From Bacillota bacterium (GTDB lineage Bacteria; Bacillota; Sulfobacillia; Sulfobacillales; Sulfobacillaceae), in the NCBI GenBank assembly GCA_023511625.1, contig JAIMBD010000001.1, forward strand, positions 186,001-250,000: 64,000 nucleotides of DNA. Direction: 5' to 3'. The notes beneath the pieces are model-generated. The model made no database searches, was not told where the DNA came from, and was given only the letters and a program-made list of their open reading frames with translations. This document shows, piece by piece, positions 32,567 through 41,441 of this stretch. Each line of letters begins with the position of its first letter. Position 1 is the stretch's first letter. Made by a program: the position numbers and the translations under genes.

Positions 32567-33742
32567 CGGCCGCACCGGGTACAACAGCGGGATCCATCCC
32601 CGTTGCCGGGCCCATGCCGCCTGCCACCCGAGGGCGAAGTCGGTGGGCCACGGCTGGACGAACGCCACCGTGCGGCCGCCCCAGGCCACGGCGTACACCC
32701 CCCGCCCGGGCGTCACCCATCCCATCCATTCCACGAGATCGGGCACCGACGAAGGCAGCGGGCGGTTGTCGAGCCGATGGGCGATGTGGAGCGCCGCCGC
32801 TTCCGCCCCCAGGGTGGCCAAAGACCCCCAGGGAGGACCGGAGTCGGCGGCGTCGCCAAGGGCGTACAGATCCGGATGCGATACGTGCTGTTGCCAAACC
32901 GTGACGGGGATGGCCCCACCTGGGCCGGCAAGGCCGCTCTGCCGGATCCACCGGTGGGCCGTCCAAGGCGGCAGCCACACGAGGTGGTCAAACCGCAGGC
33001 GCTCTTCGTGCCCGTCCCGCACCAGGTGTAAGGTCGACCCTTGGCGCGCCACGACGGTCGCCCCGGTGAGGAGCTCGACGCCTGACTCGACGAGGAGTTG
33101 GGCGACCGTCTGCGAACCGGTCTGGCCGAGCAGGGGGGCCGGACGCGGAGTCGGCACCACCAGGGTCCAGTGGGTGCCCTGGCCGTGGGCCGGAGGGGTG
33201 CGCCGAAATCGCGCCAGCGTCGAGACGAGCGGCAGGTCCGGCAACGGACGCGAAGAGCCGTCGGGTGCGGCCGCGGCCACCATCACCATCCGTCCGCCGG
33301 CAGCAAACCGCGGCAGGCGGGCAGCCACCAGCGCGGCGTGGGCCAAGGTGGCGAGCGAGGGCAGGCCTCCATCGAGGCCAGGGATGGCGTCCCAATGCGG
33401 GCGGCCACCGGTCGCCACCACTCCAAGGTCGTAGGAGAGGGGCGGATGCACGGCCAGAGTCAGGCGCCGCGCCACCGGGTCGAGATCCACGGCGAGGTCG
33501 CGCACCCAGCGCACCCTGGCCTTGCGCCAGAGCGGCCGCGGAGACCAGGTGCTGCACAGGGCCTTCAGTGCCGGCCAGCCGAGGGCCTGCGGCAGGGCCG
33601 GAGCGAACGCCTGGCGCACGACCGGGTCGACGACCCAGAGATCGATGTAGCGCGAGTCGAGATGGCGGCGGAGCGCGTGGACCATCGCCGTCCCACTCCA
33701 GCCGCTGCCCACCACCACCACGCGCACCCGGTCGGGCTTCAC
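32537..33742 (-). CDS. NDH-2/SQR-like FAD-dependent oxidoreductase
   Basis: Protein of 401 residues. The N-terminal dinucleotide motif is VVVVGSGWSGTAMVHALRRH. LGVVATGGRPHWDAIPGL follows, and the second FAD segment is HPDLYALGDAADSGPP. The arrangement fits the type II NADH dehydrogenase / sulfide:quinone reductase superfamily. The second nucleotide motif (GGRMVMVAAAAPDG) is weak and the SQR cysteines are not evident, so the electron donor is unclear. GTG 33742 overlaps the stop of the DUF2231 gene by 4 bp (GTGA), so the two proteins may form a membrane redox pair. Confidence 0.7.
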   Translation of the reverse strand: MKPDRVRVVVVGSGWSGTAMVHALRRHLDSRYIDLWVVDPVVRQAFAPALPQALGWPALKALCSTWSPRPLWRKARVRWVRDLAVDLDPVARRLTLAVHPPLSYDLGVVATGGRPHWDAIPGLDGGLPSLATLAHAALVAARLPRFAAGGRMVMVAAAAPDGSSRPLPDLPLVSTLARFRRTPPAHGQGTHWTLVVPTPRPAPLLGQTGSQTVAQLLVESGVELLTGATVVARQGSTLHLVRDGHEERLRFDHLVWLPPWTAHRWIRQSGLAGPGGAIPVTVWQQHVSHPDLYALGDAADSGPPWGSLATLGAEAAALHIAHRLDNRPLPSSVPDLVEWMGWVTPGRGVYAVAWGGRTVAFVQPWPTDFALGWQAAWARQRGWIPLLYPVRPSRAEQRREA

Positions 33743-34371
33743 GGGTGACGTCCCACCTTGCGGTCGCGGCGGACCAGGGCCCGAAGATACAAGCCGGCGA
33801 CGTGCGGGGCCACCCTGATGAGTCCAAACCCGGCCGCAGCGACGGCCAAGGGGATGGCCCCCCAGGCCAGGGAGATGGTCTGGCGCCACTCTGGGTAGCG
33901 CTCTGGAGCCGTACCGACGAGATAGCGGTAGACGAGGAGATAGCCGGCATGGTCGCCGATGGCCAAGAGCGCTGCGCAGGCGGTGAGAAACCCCAGGCTT
34001 AGGGCCGTGGGTCGGCGCAAGGGACCCATGCCCTCCAGGGGCGCCCCCGCCGTCAGCCGGGCCACGAGTGCGCCCCAGCTCGCCGCCGTGGCGCCGAGTG
34101 CGCACCACACCGTGTGGCGGAGGGTGACGTCGGCCGCAGCCGGCACCCGGGTCAGGCTTGCGGCGAGAAAACCTGTCACGTCGGCCAAGGCGATGAAGCC
34201 GACGGCAGCCACGATCCCCCACCCGCTGACTTGGGCGAAGAGCGGCTTTCGCGTCAACCTATACGCGATCTCGGCCCCGAGGGTGATGACCACCAGGGTA
34301 AACGGCCAATGCACCACAATGGGATGGATCGGGGCCAAGGGGGACGTGGAAAGGCGTAGCGCGATCCGCAT
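33739..34371 (-). CDS. DUF2231-type membrane protein
   Basis: Product of 210 residues with about five membrane segments. The opening [22 protein letters not shown] matches the DUF2231 signature (HPxxVHFPxxL). Further helices carry conserved-looking histidines ([26 protein letters not shown]), which suggests haem or another redox cofactor, as proposed for this family. It is translationally coupled to the flavoprotein gene downstream. Physiological role unknown. Confidence 0.7.
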   Translation of the reverse strand: MRIALRLSTSPLAPIHPIVVHWPFTLVVITLGAEIAYRLTRKPLFAQVSGWGIVAAVGFIALADVTGFLAASLTRVPAAADVTLRHTVWCALGATAASWGALVARLTAGAPLEGMGPLRRPTALSLGFLTACAALLAIGDHAGYLLVYRYLVGTAPERYPEWRQTISLAWGAIPLAVAAAGFGLIRVAPHVAGLYLRALVRRDRKVGRHP

Positions 34372-34392
34372 GCGGCCTGTTCGCTCCTTGTG

Positions 34393-34413
34393 GCGAGGCC
34401 AAAGGCCTCGCCC
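34393..34413 (+). other. Perfect 9-bp stem-loop between divergent genes
   Basis: GGCGAGGCC-AAA-GGCCTCGCC followed on the plus strand by CGTTTCCTGTTT. It resembles an intrinsic terminator but lies in the leader of the chemoreceptor gene and upstream of the divergent DUF2231 gene, so it may act as an attenuator. Confidence 0.4.
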
Positions 34414-34593
34414 GTTTCCTGTTTACGGGACCTGTGTACGGGAAAGGATGCCCGCCGGAAGGCGAAGGCATGTCTGGCCGATCGATTGGGAGCGGGAAAA
34501 AGCAGGAATGTGGCTTTAGGTCGCGAAAAATGCCCAACCAGAGCAATTGCGCCGGCGCCGGCGTGGCGCCCGGCCGGGAAAGGACGACGGACG

Positions 34594-35709
34594 ATGAGAG
34601 AGGAGATCCAGGCTTCCGCGGCGGCCGCTGCCCCCATATCGGACTCCGATCTGGCCTTGGCGGTGGTGGCGGAGATGCTGGAAGGACTACAGCAGTCCTA
34701 TCCAGATGATACCGAGGTCACATTGGTCGACGCCGACTTCCGGGTGGTGGCGATCCGCTCTGGGCGCACGGTGTCAAGCCGCATGAAGGTGGGGGATACC
34801 TTGCCGCCGGGGGCTGTCACTCGCCAGGCCTTGGCCGAAGGGCGGGTCTTGACCGACCGCCGGGACGCCACTCTGTTCGGCTTTCCCTATCAGGCGACGG
34901 TGATTCCGGTGGTGGTGGGAGGAAAGGCGGTGGGGGCGCTCGGGATCATCACGTCGTTGGCGATTCGCCAAGCCGTGGAAGAGGCGGAGAGCGACCTCTC
35001 GCAACACGCCGACCTCTTGGCGGGGACCGCCGAGGAGACCCACGCCGCCGTCACCCACTTGCATCAGGTGTTCCAGGAACTGGCGGACCACGTGCGCACC
35101 ATCCGCCAGTCGGCCAGTGCGGCGGCCGGCGAGACCGGAAACGGCGAGGGGGTGGTGGCTTCGCTGACCCAGGAGGCCGGCGGCTTGCATGCCAGCATGG
35201 AGACGGTGGCCAACGCCCGGGGGGCCTTGGCGGGCCAGGTCCAGGCCATCGCCCAATCTACGACCTTGATCGAGGACATTGCGCGCCAGACCAATCTCTT
35301 GGCGCTCAACGCCGCCATCGAAGCGGCGCGGGCGGGTGACGCGGGACGGGGCTTCGCGGTGGTGGCCGAGGAGGTCAAAAAGCTTTCCGAGGGGTCGCGC
35401 GATGCCACCCGGCGGATTGAGGAGACCATCCGCGGCATCACCGAGGGGTTGGAGGCGCTCAATCAGGCCATGGCCAGCGCCGAAAAGGCCCAAGACTCCA
35501 GCCAAGGGTTAATCAGCCAGGTCTCGGCGACCTACACCGCCATCGGTCGGGCCGTGCGGGAGGTGGCCGATGCCGTGGCGGCGATGGACGAACGCATCCA
35601 GTCCGCCTTGACAGCCGTCGAGCAGCTCCGGGCGGCAGTGGAGCAGACCGCCCAGCAGGCCCAGGAGGTCCGAGCCTTGGCCGATCGGGTGCGGGACAAG
35701 ATCTTGTAA
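34594..35709 (+). CDS. Soluble methyl-accepting chemotaxis-type protein
   Basis: Protein of 371 residues with no membrane segment. The N-terminal ~130 residues form a small sensor-like domain ([39 protein letters not shown]). Then comes a signalling coiled coil with the standard tip [39 protein letters not shown]. The layout resembles YfmS-like cytoplasmic transducers of Firmicutes. It would signal to CheA with CheW; no che genes are in this window. ATG 34594 has GGGAAAGG upstream. Unlike the receptor at 10036, it has the normal sensor-first order. Confidence 0.82.
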   Translation: MREEIQASAAAAAPISDSDLALAVVAEMLEGLQQSYPDDTEVTLVDADFRVVAIRSGRTVSSRMKVGDTLPPGAVTRQALAEGRVLTDRRDATLFGFPYQATVIPVVVGGKAVGALGIITSLAIRQAVEEAESDLSQHADLLAGTAEETHAAVTHLHQVFQELADHVRTIRQSASAAAGETGNGEGVVASLTQEAGGLHASMETVANARGALAGQVQAIAQSTTLIEDIARQTNLLALNAAIEAARAGDAGRGFAVVAEEVKKLSEGSRDATRRIEETIRGITEGLEALNQAMASAEKAQDSSQGLISQVSATYTAIGRAVREVADAVAAMDERIQSALTAVEQLRAAVEQTAQQAQEVRALADRVRDKIL

Positions 35710-35841
35710 GGCGCCGGACTCCCTTCGCCCAACGGTGCGTTGCGCTTTCCGGCGCGGGCCGGTATGATGGGGCCGAATAGGCTGGCACTCGGACCGTCAG
35801 GCGCGGGATGCTGTCACGGGTAGCGGAAAGAGGGGAGCAGC

Positions 35842-36954
35842 GTGGGCGAAGTGAAGGCGAGGGAGGTCCCCCCGTTTCGAGCCGATCAGGTGGGAAGCCT
35901 CTTGCGCACCGAACGGATCAAGGCGGCGCGGGCGGAGCGGGCACGGGGCGCCATTTCCCCTGAGGCCTTGAGGGCCGTGGAAGACGAGGAGATCGCGCGG
36001 TTGGTGGCGCGCGAGAAGGAAGTCGGCCTTCAGGCCGTGACGGACGGCGAGTTTCGGCGCGCGTGGTGGCATTTTGACTTTCTCGAACAGCTTATTGGCG
36101 TGGAAGGGTACGAGGGAGGGACCGGCATCCAGTTTGCTCAGACCACGACCAATCCGCACAGCGTGCGGGTGGTGGGCAAGGTCGACTTCAACCCCGCCCA
36201 TCCCATGCTCGACCATTTTCGGTACCTGCAGTCGGTGGCCGGAGACCATGTGGCCAAGATGACCATTCCCAGCCCCAATATGCTGCACTTCCGGGGCCAG
36301 ATTCTGCCCGGCGTGTACCCCGACGAAGGGGAATTCTTCGCCGACTTGGCGCGTGCCTACCAAAAAGCCTTGCGCGCGTTTTACGACCTCGGCTGTCGCT
36401 ACCTGCAGCTCGACGACACGGCCCTGGCGATGCTCTGCTCCGAGGAACAGCGCCAGCAGATGCGCGCCAAGGGGTGGGACCCGGCAGAACTCGAGGCCCA
36501 GTACACCTGGACCATTCAAAAGGCGTTGGAAGGCCGACCGGCTGACCTGCGCGTCACCATGCACATCTGCCGGGGAAACTTCCGGTCCACGTGGCTTGCC
36601 TCCGGGGGCTACGAGCCGATTGCGCGCACGCTGTTTCAGAAGCTGCCCGTCGACGGGTTCTTTTTAGAGTACGACAGCGAGCGCGCTGGGGGCTTCGAGC
36701 CGCTGCGGCATGTCGAGCGCAAGGACCTCCGGATCGTGCTCGGTCTCATCACCACCAAGACCGGCCAATTGGAGGATCCCGATCACATCCGGCGGCGCAT
36801 CGACGAGGCCAGCCGCTATGTGCCGCTAGAGCAGCTGTGTCTTAGTCCCCAGTGCGGGTTTGCCTCGACCGAAGAGGGCAACTTGCTCACGGAGGACGAG
36901 CAGTGGGCCAAGCTCCGCTTGGTGGTGGAGATCGCCCGCTCGGTGTGGGGATAG
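35842..36954 (+). CDS. Cobalamin-independent methionine synthase-like protein (YxjG/YxjH)
   Basis: Protein of 370 residues matching the C-terminal MetE barrel in its stand-alone YxjG/YxjH form: RADQVGSLLRTERI, LQAVTDGEFRRAWWHFDFL, YLQLDDTALAMLCS, MHICRGNFRS with the zinc His/Cys, and LCLSPQCGFAS with the second Cys. It is expected to transfer a methyl group to a thiol such as homocysteine, but the methyl donor of this short form is not certain. GTG 35842 has AGAGGGGAG upstream. A GAGGGGCC-AGC-GGCCCCTC hairpin (36956-36974) separates it from the convergent panE. Confidence 0.85.
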   Translation: MGEVKAREVPPFRADQVGSLLRTERIKAARAERARGAISPEALRAVEDEEIARLVAREKEVGLQAVTDGEFRRAWWHFDFLEQLIGVEGYEGGTGIQFAQTTTNPHSVRVVGKVDFNPAHPMLDHFRYLQSVAGDHVAKMTIPSPNMLHFRGQILPGVYPDEGEFFADLARAYQKALRAFYDLGCRYLQLDDTALAMLCSEEQRQQMRAKGWDPAELEAQYTWTIQKALEGRPADLRVTMHICRGNFRSTWLASGGYEPIARTLFQKLPVDGFFLEYDSERAGGFEPLRHVERKDLRIVLGLITTKTGQLEDPDHIRRRIDEASRYVPLEQLCLSPQCGFASTEEGNLLTEDEQWAKLRLVVEIARSVWG

Positions 36955-36955
36955 C

Positions 36956-36974
36956 GAGGGGCCAGCGGCCCCTC
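36956..36974. terminator. GC-rich hairpin between convergent genes
   Basis: Perfect 8-bp inverted repeat GAGGGGCC-AGC-GGCCCCTC. It ends at the panE stop and starts just after the YxjG/H stop. There is no U-tract, so termination is only probable. Confidence 0.4.
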
Positions 36975-37920
36975 AGCCGACCCCGCGCATGGCCTCGAGC
37001 GCGCGGAGAAGCTGCGCGAAGGCCTCGTTGAGGGGCGTGGGCACGCCATGACGGCGGCCGAGGGCCACGACGGCGTCGGCCAAGATATCGACCTCGGTCT
37101 TGCGCCCGGCCTCTATGTCCTGCAACATCGAGGTCTTGCCTTCCGGCTGAAGCCGCGCGAGCACCTCGCGGAAACGGACGATGTCCTCGGCCCGAAGCCC
37201 GATGCCTTCCCGCTCGGCCACTGCCACCACTTCGGCCATAGCCGCCTCCATGACCGCGCGCACCGCCGGCACGCGCTGAAAGACGCCGTAGGGGGCTTGG
37301 AGGAGGGCCGAGGTCTGGTTGATTCCGACGTTGATCATGAACTTCCACCACAGGGCCCGGAGCATGTCCTCGGGGATGTCGTACGGGATCCCCACCCGGT
37401 CGAAAAACGCGGCCACGCGGGCCACGCGCGGCGAGGGCGGGCGGTTTTGGCGCTCCCCGTACACGATTTGCCCGATCTGGGAGTAGGTGACGGTCCGCTC
37501 CTGGCGCAACGCGTCGATCCCGACGGCAAAGGCGTATAGCACCCGCTCCCACCCGAAGGCGCGGGCCGTGACCTCTTCACTAAAAAGACCGTTCTGCAGG
37601 GGCAGGATCTGAGTAGTGGCCCCGACCAAGGGGGCGATCTCCTCCAGGGTGCGGTCCAGGTGGTGCTGTTTGACGGTGAGGAGCACGAGGTCGACCGGCG
37701 CCGGGACCTCTTCCGGGGTGGCATACCGAAACTCGTAGGGTGTCTGGTTCACCCAGACCACCGGCGGGTAGTGGGCCCGCCGGATGGGGTCTAGCACCAC
37801 CCACAAGGCCTCGGGGTCGCAGGCATGGATGCGGCTTGCGTACACTGTGCCCAGCGCCCCGAGGCCGACGACGGCGACGCGGCCAATCGGGGCGCTGCGG
37901 GTAGATTGCAGTGGGGCCAT
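36973..37920 (-). CDS. panE: 2-dehydropantoate 2-reductase (ketopantoate reductase)
   Basis: Protein of 315 residues. NADPH motif VAVVGLGALGTVYASRI near residue 14; LTVKQHHL and LPLQNGLFSEE are typical of ApbA/PanE; the C-terminal domain has the catalytic lysine in LWWKFMINVGINQTSAL. It reduces ketopantoate to pantoate for CoA synthesis, although some family members act on other 2-oxo acids. ATG 37920 has AAAGGAAG upstream. Confidence 0.85.
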   Translation of the reverse strand: MAPLQSTRSAPIGRVAVVGLGALGTVYASRIHACDPEALWVVLDPIRRAHYPPVVWVNQTPYEFRYATPEEVPAPVDLVLLTVKQHHLDRTLEEIAPLVGATTQILPLQNGLFSEEVTARAFGWERVLYAFAVGIDALRQERTVTYSQIGQIVYGERQNRPPSPRVARVAAFFDRVGIPYDIPEDMLRALWWKFMINVGINQTSALLQAPYGVFQRVPAVRAVMEAAMAEVVAVAEREGIGLRAEDIVRFREVLARLQPEGKTSMLQDIEAGRKTEVDILADAVVALGRRHGVPTPLNEAFAQLLRALEAMRGVG

Positions 37921-38007
37921 AGGGGCTTCCTTTCTGTCGCCTTCTCGAATCCTCCCCATTCTATCGCTTCCCTCGCGGACGCGGGAAGAGCGCACGGGGC
38001 GCGCGGC

Positions 38008-38230
38008 TTACGACTGCCGGCCCGCCCCGATGATGGCGTACACCAAGCAAAATCCGCCAAGGCCGGTAGCTGCCAGTCCCAGCCCGACTACGTCCGTCAA
38101 AGAAGTCGCTGAGCACAGTGTGCCCGAGGAGTCCTACCGCCAAGACGGCGGCTCCGGCGGCCGTGCGCAGGATGCGCTCGGCGGCGCCGAGGGATCCCGG
38201 TCGGGGCATCGTCTCGCTTGACGTCTTCAT
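38008..38230 (-). pseudogene. DUF2892-type small membrane protein, one-base frameshift
   Basis: ATG 38230 opens a frame with AAERILRTAAGAAVLAVGLL, then GHTVLSDFF, the usual first helix of DUF2892 (YgaP-like membrane) proteins. After about 43 codons the frame loses similarity. Moving one base at the TTT run (plus-strand AAA at 38099-38101) restores LTDVVGLGLAATGLGG, FCLVYAIIGAG and a stop at 38008, which is the typical second helix and GFCxxYxxxG end. The uncorrected frame runs on to 37961 with arginine-rich nonsense. Either a sequencing indel or a recent inactivation. Confidence 0.6.
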
Positions 38231-38929
38231 GGGCTCTCCTCCCTTCGTCGTGCGAGCGCGCCGGGTAAAGCCCCCCCGCTCATCGATTTCAGCCTACTCC
38301 GCCGAGCGCAGCGCTGCCAGCCGCTTTCGGGTCATGGGGGAAGGGCCCGCTCGTACCACTGCCGGCTCCCTCGCCGGAAGCAGTCCCTTCGGAGGACGCT
38401 TTGCGGCAGCCGGTGGCAAAAAGCCCTTCCGGGCCGGTACAGGAAGCAGGAAGTAGCCGGGACAGGGGTTGAGACATTGGTCCACGAGTTGCCGAAGGCG
38501 GATCATGACCGAGGTGGGACGTCAGCCGTAGGTGGTCTGCGGGCTTGGGAAGACTGCCGCCCCGGGGGTCGCACCATTCAGATGGGCCTTGAGGCGGACG
38601 CCCCTGTGCCAAACGGCACCGGCCAGCCGCTTGCGCCCTCGCAATAGGACGGGGGATGAGGTAACGGGGCCCCCTTGACAAGGCCGAAATTTTCGTTCAG
38701 ATTCATAAATTGGCGTCCAGTACCAGGACACGGCGGCGGTTTTGCGCCGCAAGGCGGCGGCCTGACGTCTGGCCGGAAATCCGACGCCGTCTGGCCCCTC
38801 GGAGGATGCCCTCCCTGCGGTTGGGGGAATGTAGCACCGAAGACACTGGCGCCATGGCGCCTATCTTCGGCAGCGGTCGAGGCGGGAAGCCAAGCCGCCT
38901 GGCTAGTGGAATGTAAGGAGGCAAAAATC
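38231..38929. other. Gap of about 700 bp with promoter and structured leader
   Basis: No credible gene: frames here have arginine/proline-rich translations without recognisable domains. A perfect -35 TTGACA is at 38675-38680 on the plus strand with AT-rich sequence (to CATAAAT) after it. The ~230-nt stretch from there to the binding-protein gene contains stem-loops, notably CCGAAGA...GGCGCC-AT-GGCGCC...TCTTCGG at 38837-38870. Confidence 0.35.
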
Positions 38930-40135
38930 TTGTTGCGTGGGAGTATCCCAGGGTCTTTCGGTCGCTGGGTGGCAGGGGTGCCGGCTGTTTTGGTGGCGGC
39001 TTTGGCCTTGGCGGGATGCGGGGGGGCTTCTTCGGCTCCGAAGTCGTCGGCGCCGAAGCCGGCGCCAAGCTCGGCGCCTGCTGCCGCAGCGGTCTCGGCA
39101 GCCACCCTGGCTAAACTGGAGCAACGCGTGGCGCAAGCAGAAGCTGTGCCCACCTTTACGCCGCCGGGTCCGCCGGTGGACGCCGCCAAAGCCCGGGGGC
39201 AAAAGGCGGAGATCATCCCCGGCAACTCCGAGATCTCGTACTGTGCCAATGAGGCCAACGATTTGGTGAAACTGGGCCAGTCCATTGACGTGCCCACCAC
39301 CTACTACACCACCACCGGCCAACCCAGCCAATGGGTTCAAGGCATGCTGCAGGGGTTCTCCACCCACGTCCGTGCCATCGACCTCAGTTGCGGTGTGACG
39401 CCTTCGACCTTGGTCCCCCAGTTGCAGTTGGCCAAACAAAACCATGTCGCGGCCATCGTCGACGAGTGGTACCTGCCGAATCAGCCCATCCCGCCTTTGA
39501 CGACGGGAGCGAGCGGCATCTACCTGGAGAATTCGATGCGCCTGTTGGTGGATGACGCCATCGTCCAGAATCACGGCAAGCCGTTCGACGCCCTCATCCT
39601 GACTGCCGACGATGCCATCGCTGGCCCAGGCGGCGCCCAGGCCGCGCTGGCGGAGTTCCAGAAAGAGTGCGGCGCGGCCTGCCCGGCCAAGATCCTCAAC
39701 ATCCCCTTGGCAGATTGGGGCACCCGCATCCAGAGCACCGTGAGCTCTGCTTTGACCAACGACCCCAAGGTGACGGCCATCATCGCCGTGTTTGATGGTA
39801 TGATCCCAGGCGCCCTGCCGGCCGTAGAGGCCGCCCATCGCCCTGGGCTGAAGCTCTACGGGTACGGGGCCGGCGCTGGCGTGGTGCGGCTGATTCAGAC
39901 CACCCACGGCGTGGTCACGGCCGACATCGGGCCGAGTGCCAACTGGGCAGCGTACGCCGTGATGGACGAAAACCTCCGCTACATGACCGGCGAGCCTCTG
40001 GCGCCGCCTAATCGCGAGGTGGTGGCGCAACGCCTGTGGACGCCGGGCAACGTCAGCCAGTTCTTTACTCCGGATGGTTACGGCACGGCCTACATCACGG
40101 GGTACGAGAAGCTTTGGGGCATCCAGGGCAGGTAG
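38930..40135 (+). CDS. Sugar-type ABC transporter substrate-binding lipoprotein (orphan)
   Basis: Protein of 401 residues. TTG 38930 is chosen because TAAGGAGG lies 8 bases upstream. A lipoprotein signal follows (VPAVLVAALALAGCGG), then a Ser/Ala/Pro linker and a type I periplasmic-binding fold (VPTTYYTTTGQPSQWVQGML, LQLAKQNHVAAIVDEWY, KVTAIIAVFDGMIPGAL, GLKLYGYGAGAGV, VTADIGPSANWAAYAVMDE). This resembles ribose/rhamnose-type binding proteins. No permease or ATPase gene is adjacent, so transport genes lie elsewhere or it serves in sensing. An intrinsic terminator follows. Confidence 0.75.
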   Translation: MLRGSIPGSFGRWVAGVPAVLVAALALAGCGGASSAPKSSAPKPAPSSAPAAAAVSAATLAKLEQRVAQAEAVPTFTPPGPPVDAAKARGQKAEIIPGNSEISYCANEANDLVKLGQSIDVPTTYYTTTGQPSQWVQGMLQGFSTHVRAIDLSCGVTPSTLVPQLQLAKQNHVAAIVDEWYLPNQPIPPLTTGASGIYLENSMRLLVDDAIVQNHGKPFDALILTADDAIAGPGGAQAALAEFQKECGAACPAKILNIPLADWGTRIQSTVSSALTNDPKVTAIIAVFDGMIPGALPAVEAAHRPGLKLYGYGAGAGVVRLIQTTHGVVTADIGPSANWAAYAVMDENLRYMTGEPLAPPNREVVAQRLWTPGNVSQFFTPDGYGTAYITGYEKLWGIQGR

Positions 40136-40165
40136 CCTGCCGGGTTTGGAAGGCGAGGCCCTCAG

Positions 40166-40201
40166 CCGCCGCCGGAACCGATGGCCTCCGGCGGCGGTTT
40201 T
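40166..40201 (+). terminator. Intrinsic terminator of the binding-protein gene
   Basis: CCGCCGCCGGA and TCCGGCGGCGG form an 11-bp stem followed by TTTTCTCC, 30 bases after the stop codon. Confidence 0.8.
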
Positions 40202-41441
40202 CTCCCCGGTCAGCCGGAAGCGGGCGGAGGACCCGGGGCCAAAAGGTCGCCGGTAGGGTGGCCGGCGTGCCCATTACCGTACGGATTGCCGCCGCGAAAG
40301 GCGAGCCGGTCGCGCAAGGGGGCCCAGTGCCTTGCCTCTGGGATTGCGGGGCGGTCGGTCCCCCTTGGCTTTGGGGGTCGCGCGGGAAGGAGCCGACTGC
40401 GGGTGATGGACCGCGGCAGCCGACGTGCAGTGTCTTGGGTGCGCGGTGATCTTCCCGGCGTTGGGCGCATTTTGGAGCGGGGGACCGGGCTGCCCGACTG
40501 CCGTGTCGGCTAATCGGCATCATGCTCGGCGTTTTGACGCCCTTCGGGTAAGGCGTCTTACCTGCTCGTAAAACTCCACAAAGCCTAAGGCGTTCGCGAT
40601 TTGCGATAGACTGATTAAATAAATGAATTTGCCAGATGAACCGATTCCCAATACCATACACCTAGGCCGTGGCCGAAGCCGTAAGTCCGCGAAAGGAACC
40701 GCTGGAGAAAGCACGGCCTAGATCCTGTTCATCTGCTTCTTCACAGAAGGCGAAGCGGGCTCGGGCGGGAAAGGGGGAGCTATGGGCCATTTCCGGCCAG
40801 AGTCTTTTCGGAAACAGTGCAAGGCCTTGGGGGGATGTGGCCCCAGCGGGGAGGCTTTTGGGCCTTACGCTCAAGGCCGGTCGGCCAAAGAACCGGGACC
40901 GGTGACCCCTGCCGCGCCTGGGGCGCTTTGCCGGTCACGGCCGAGTCGGGCATCTCTCCGGGCCGCGTTCTGCAGGCATGAGCAGTCCTTCGCCTCGGCT
41001 GAAGGGGCTTGGGGCACAGTCTCGGGCTTTCGCGGATCTCGGCGCTTCCGGAAAGGCTTGTCCGTAGACGCCGGCTTGCGCTTTTGGGCAGCATCTGCTC
41101 GTGCTGCCGGCGCGGCCCTGCCGTCTCGGTGGGCGGCCGCTTTTTCCGTTTTTCGCTGCCTGTTCCGCTCCGGCCGGAGGCCAAGAAGGCGCGCGGCCGT
41201 TTGCCCACCAGCGCGGGGATGGGGCTTTTCGGGCTGTGCGTCGCGGCGCCTTGCGGGAAAAGGGCCAGCCGACCGGACTCGGTGACAGGATCGGCAACAG
41301 GAATGGAAGGGGGCGTATAGCGTAACCTGACCGATTGGCAAAATATCGGACAACCATGATGAAATGCCGCTCGGGGCCTGGGCGCCGGTTCCTTACGCCG
41401 TCGGTGGCATACGAGAAGAGGAAAAAAGGGAGGAGATGCGG
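40202..41441. other. Gap of about 1.2 kb without recognisable gene
   Basis: Frames in all directions are arginine/alanine-rich with no recognisable domain. Notable points: a GACGCC-N10-GGCGTC hairpin with T-runs at both sides near 40535-40560; a short AT-rich island (about 40590-40650); and a CCGAT-N9-ATCGG inverted repeat near 41328-41346 before the MFS gene. The AT-rich island on the minus strand encodes a 45-residue frame with IYLISLSQIANALGF, unassigned. The stretch may be decayed mobile DNA. Confidence 0.3.

Noticed and set aside
34410-34590. Possible c-di-GMP (GEMM) riboswitch before the chemoreceptor
   Set aside because: The conserved GCAAA and GACGCAAAGCC elements are not present; only a simple stem-loop is supported.
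37961-38007. C-terminal extension of the DUF2892 frame to 37961
   Set aside because: The extension is arginine/proline-rich and replaces a well-matched family end found in the neighbouring frame, so it is an out-of-frame artefact.
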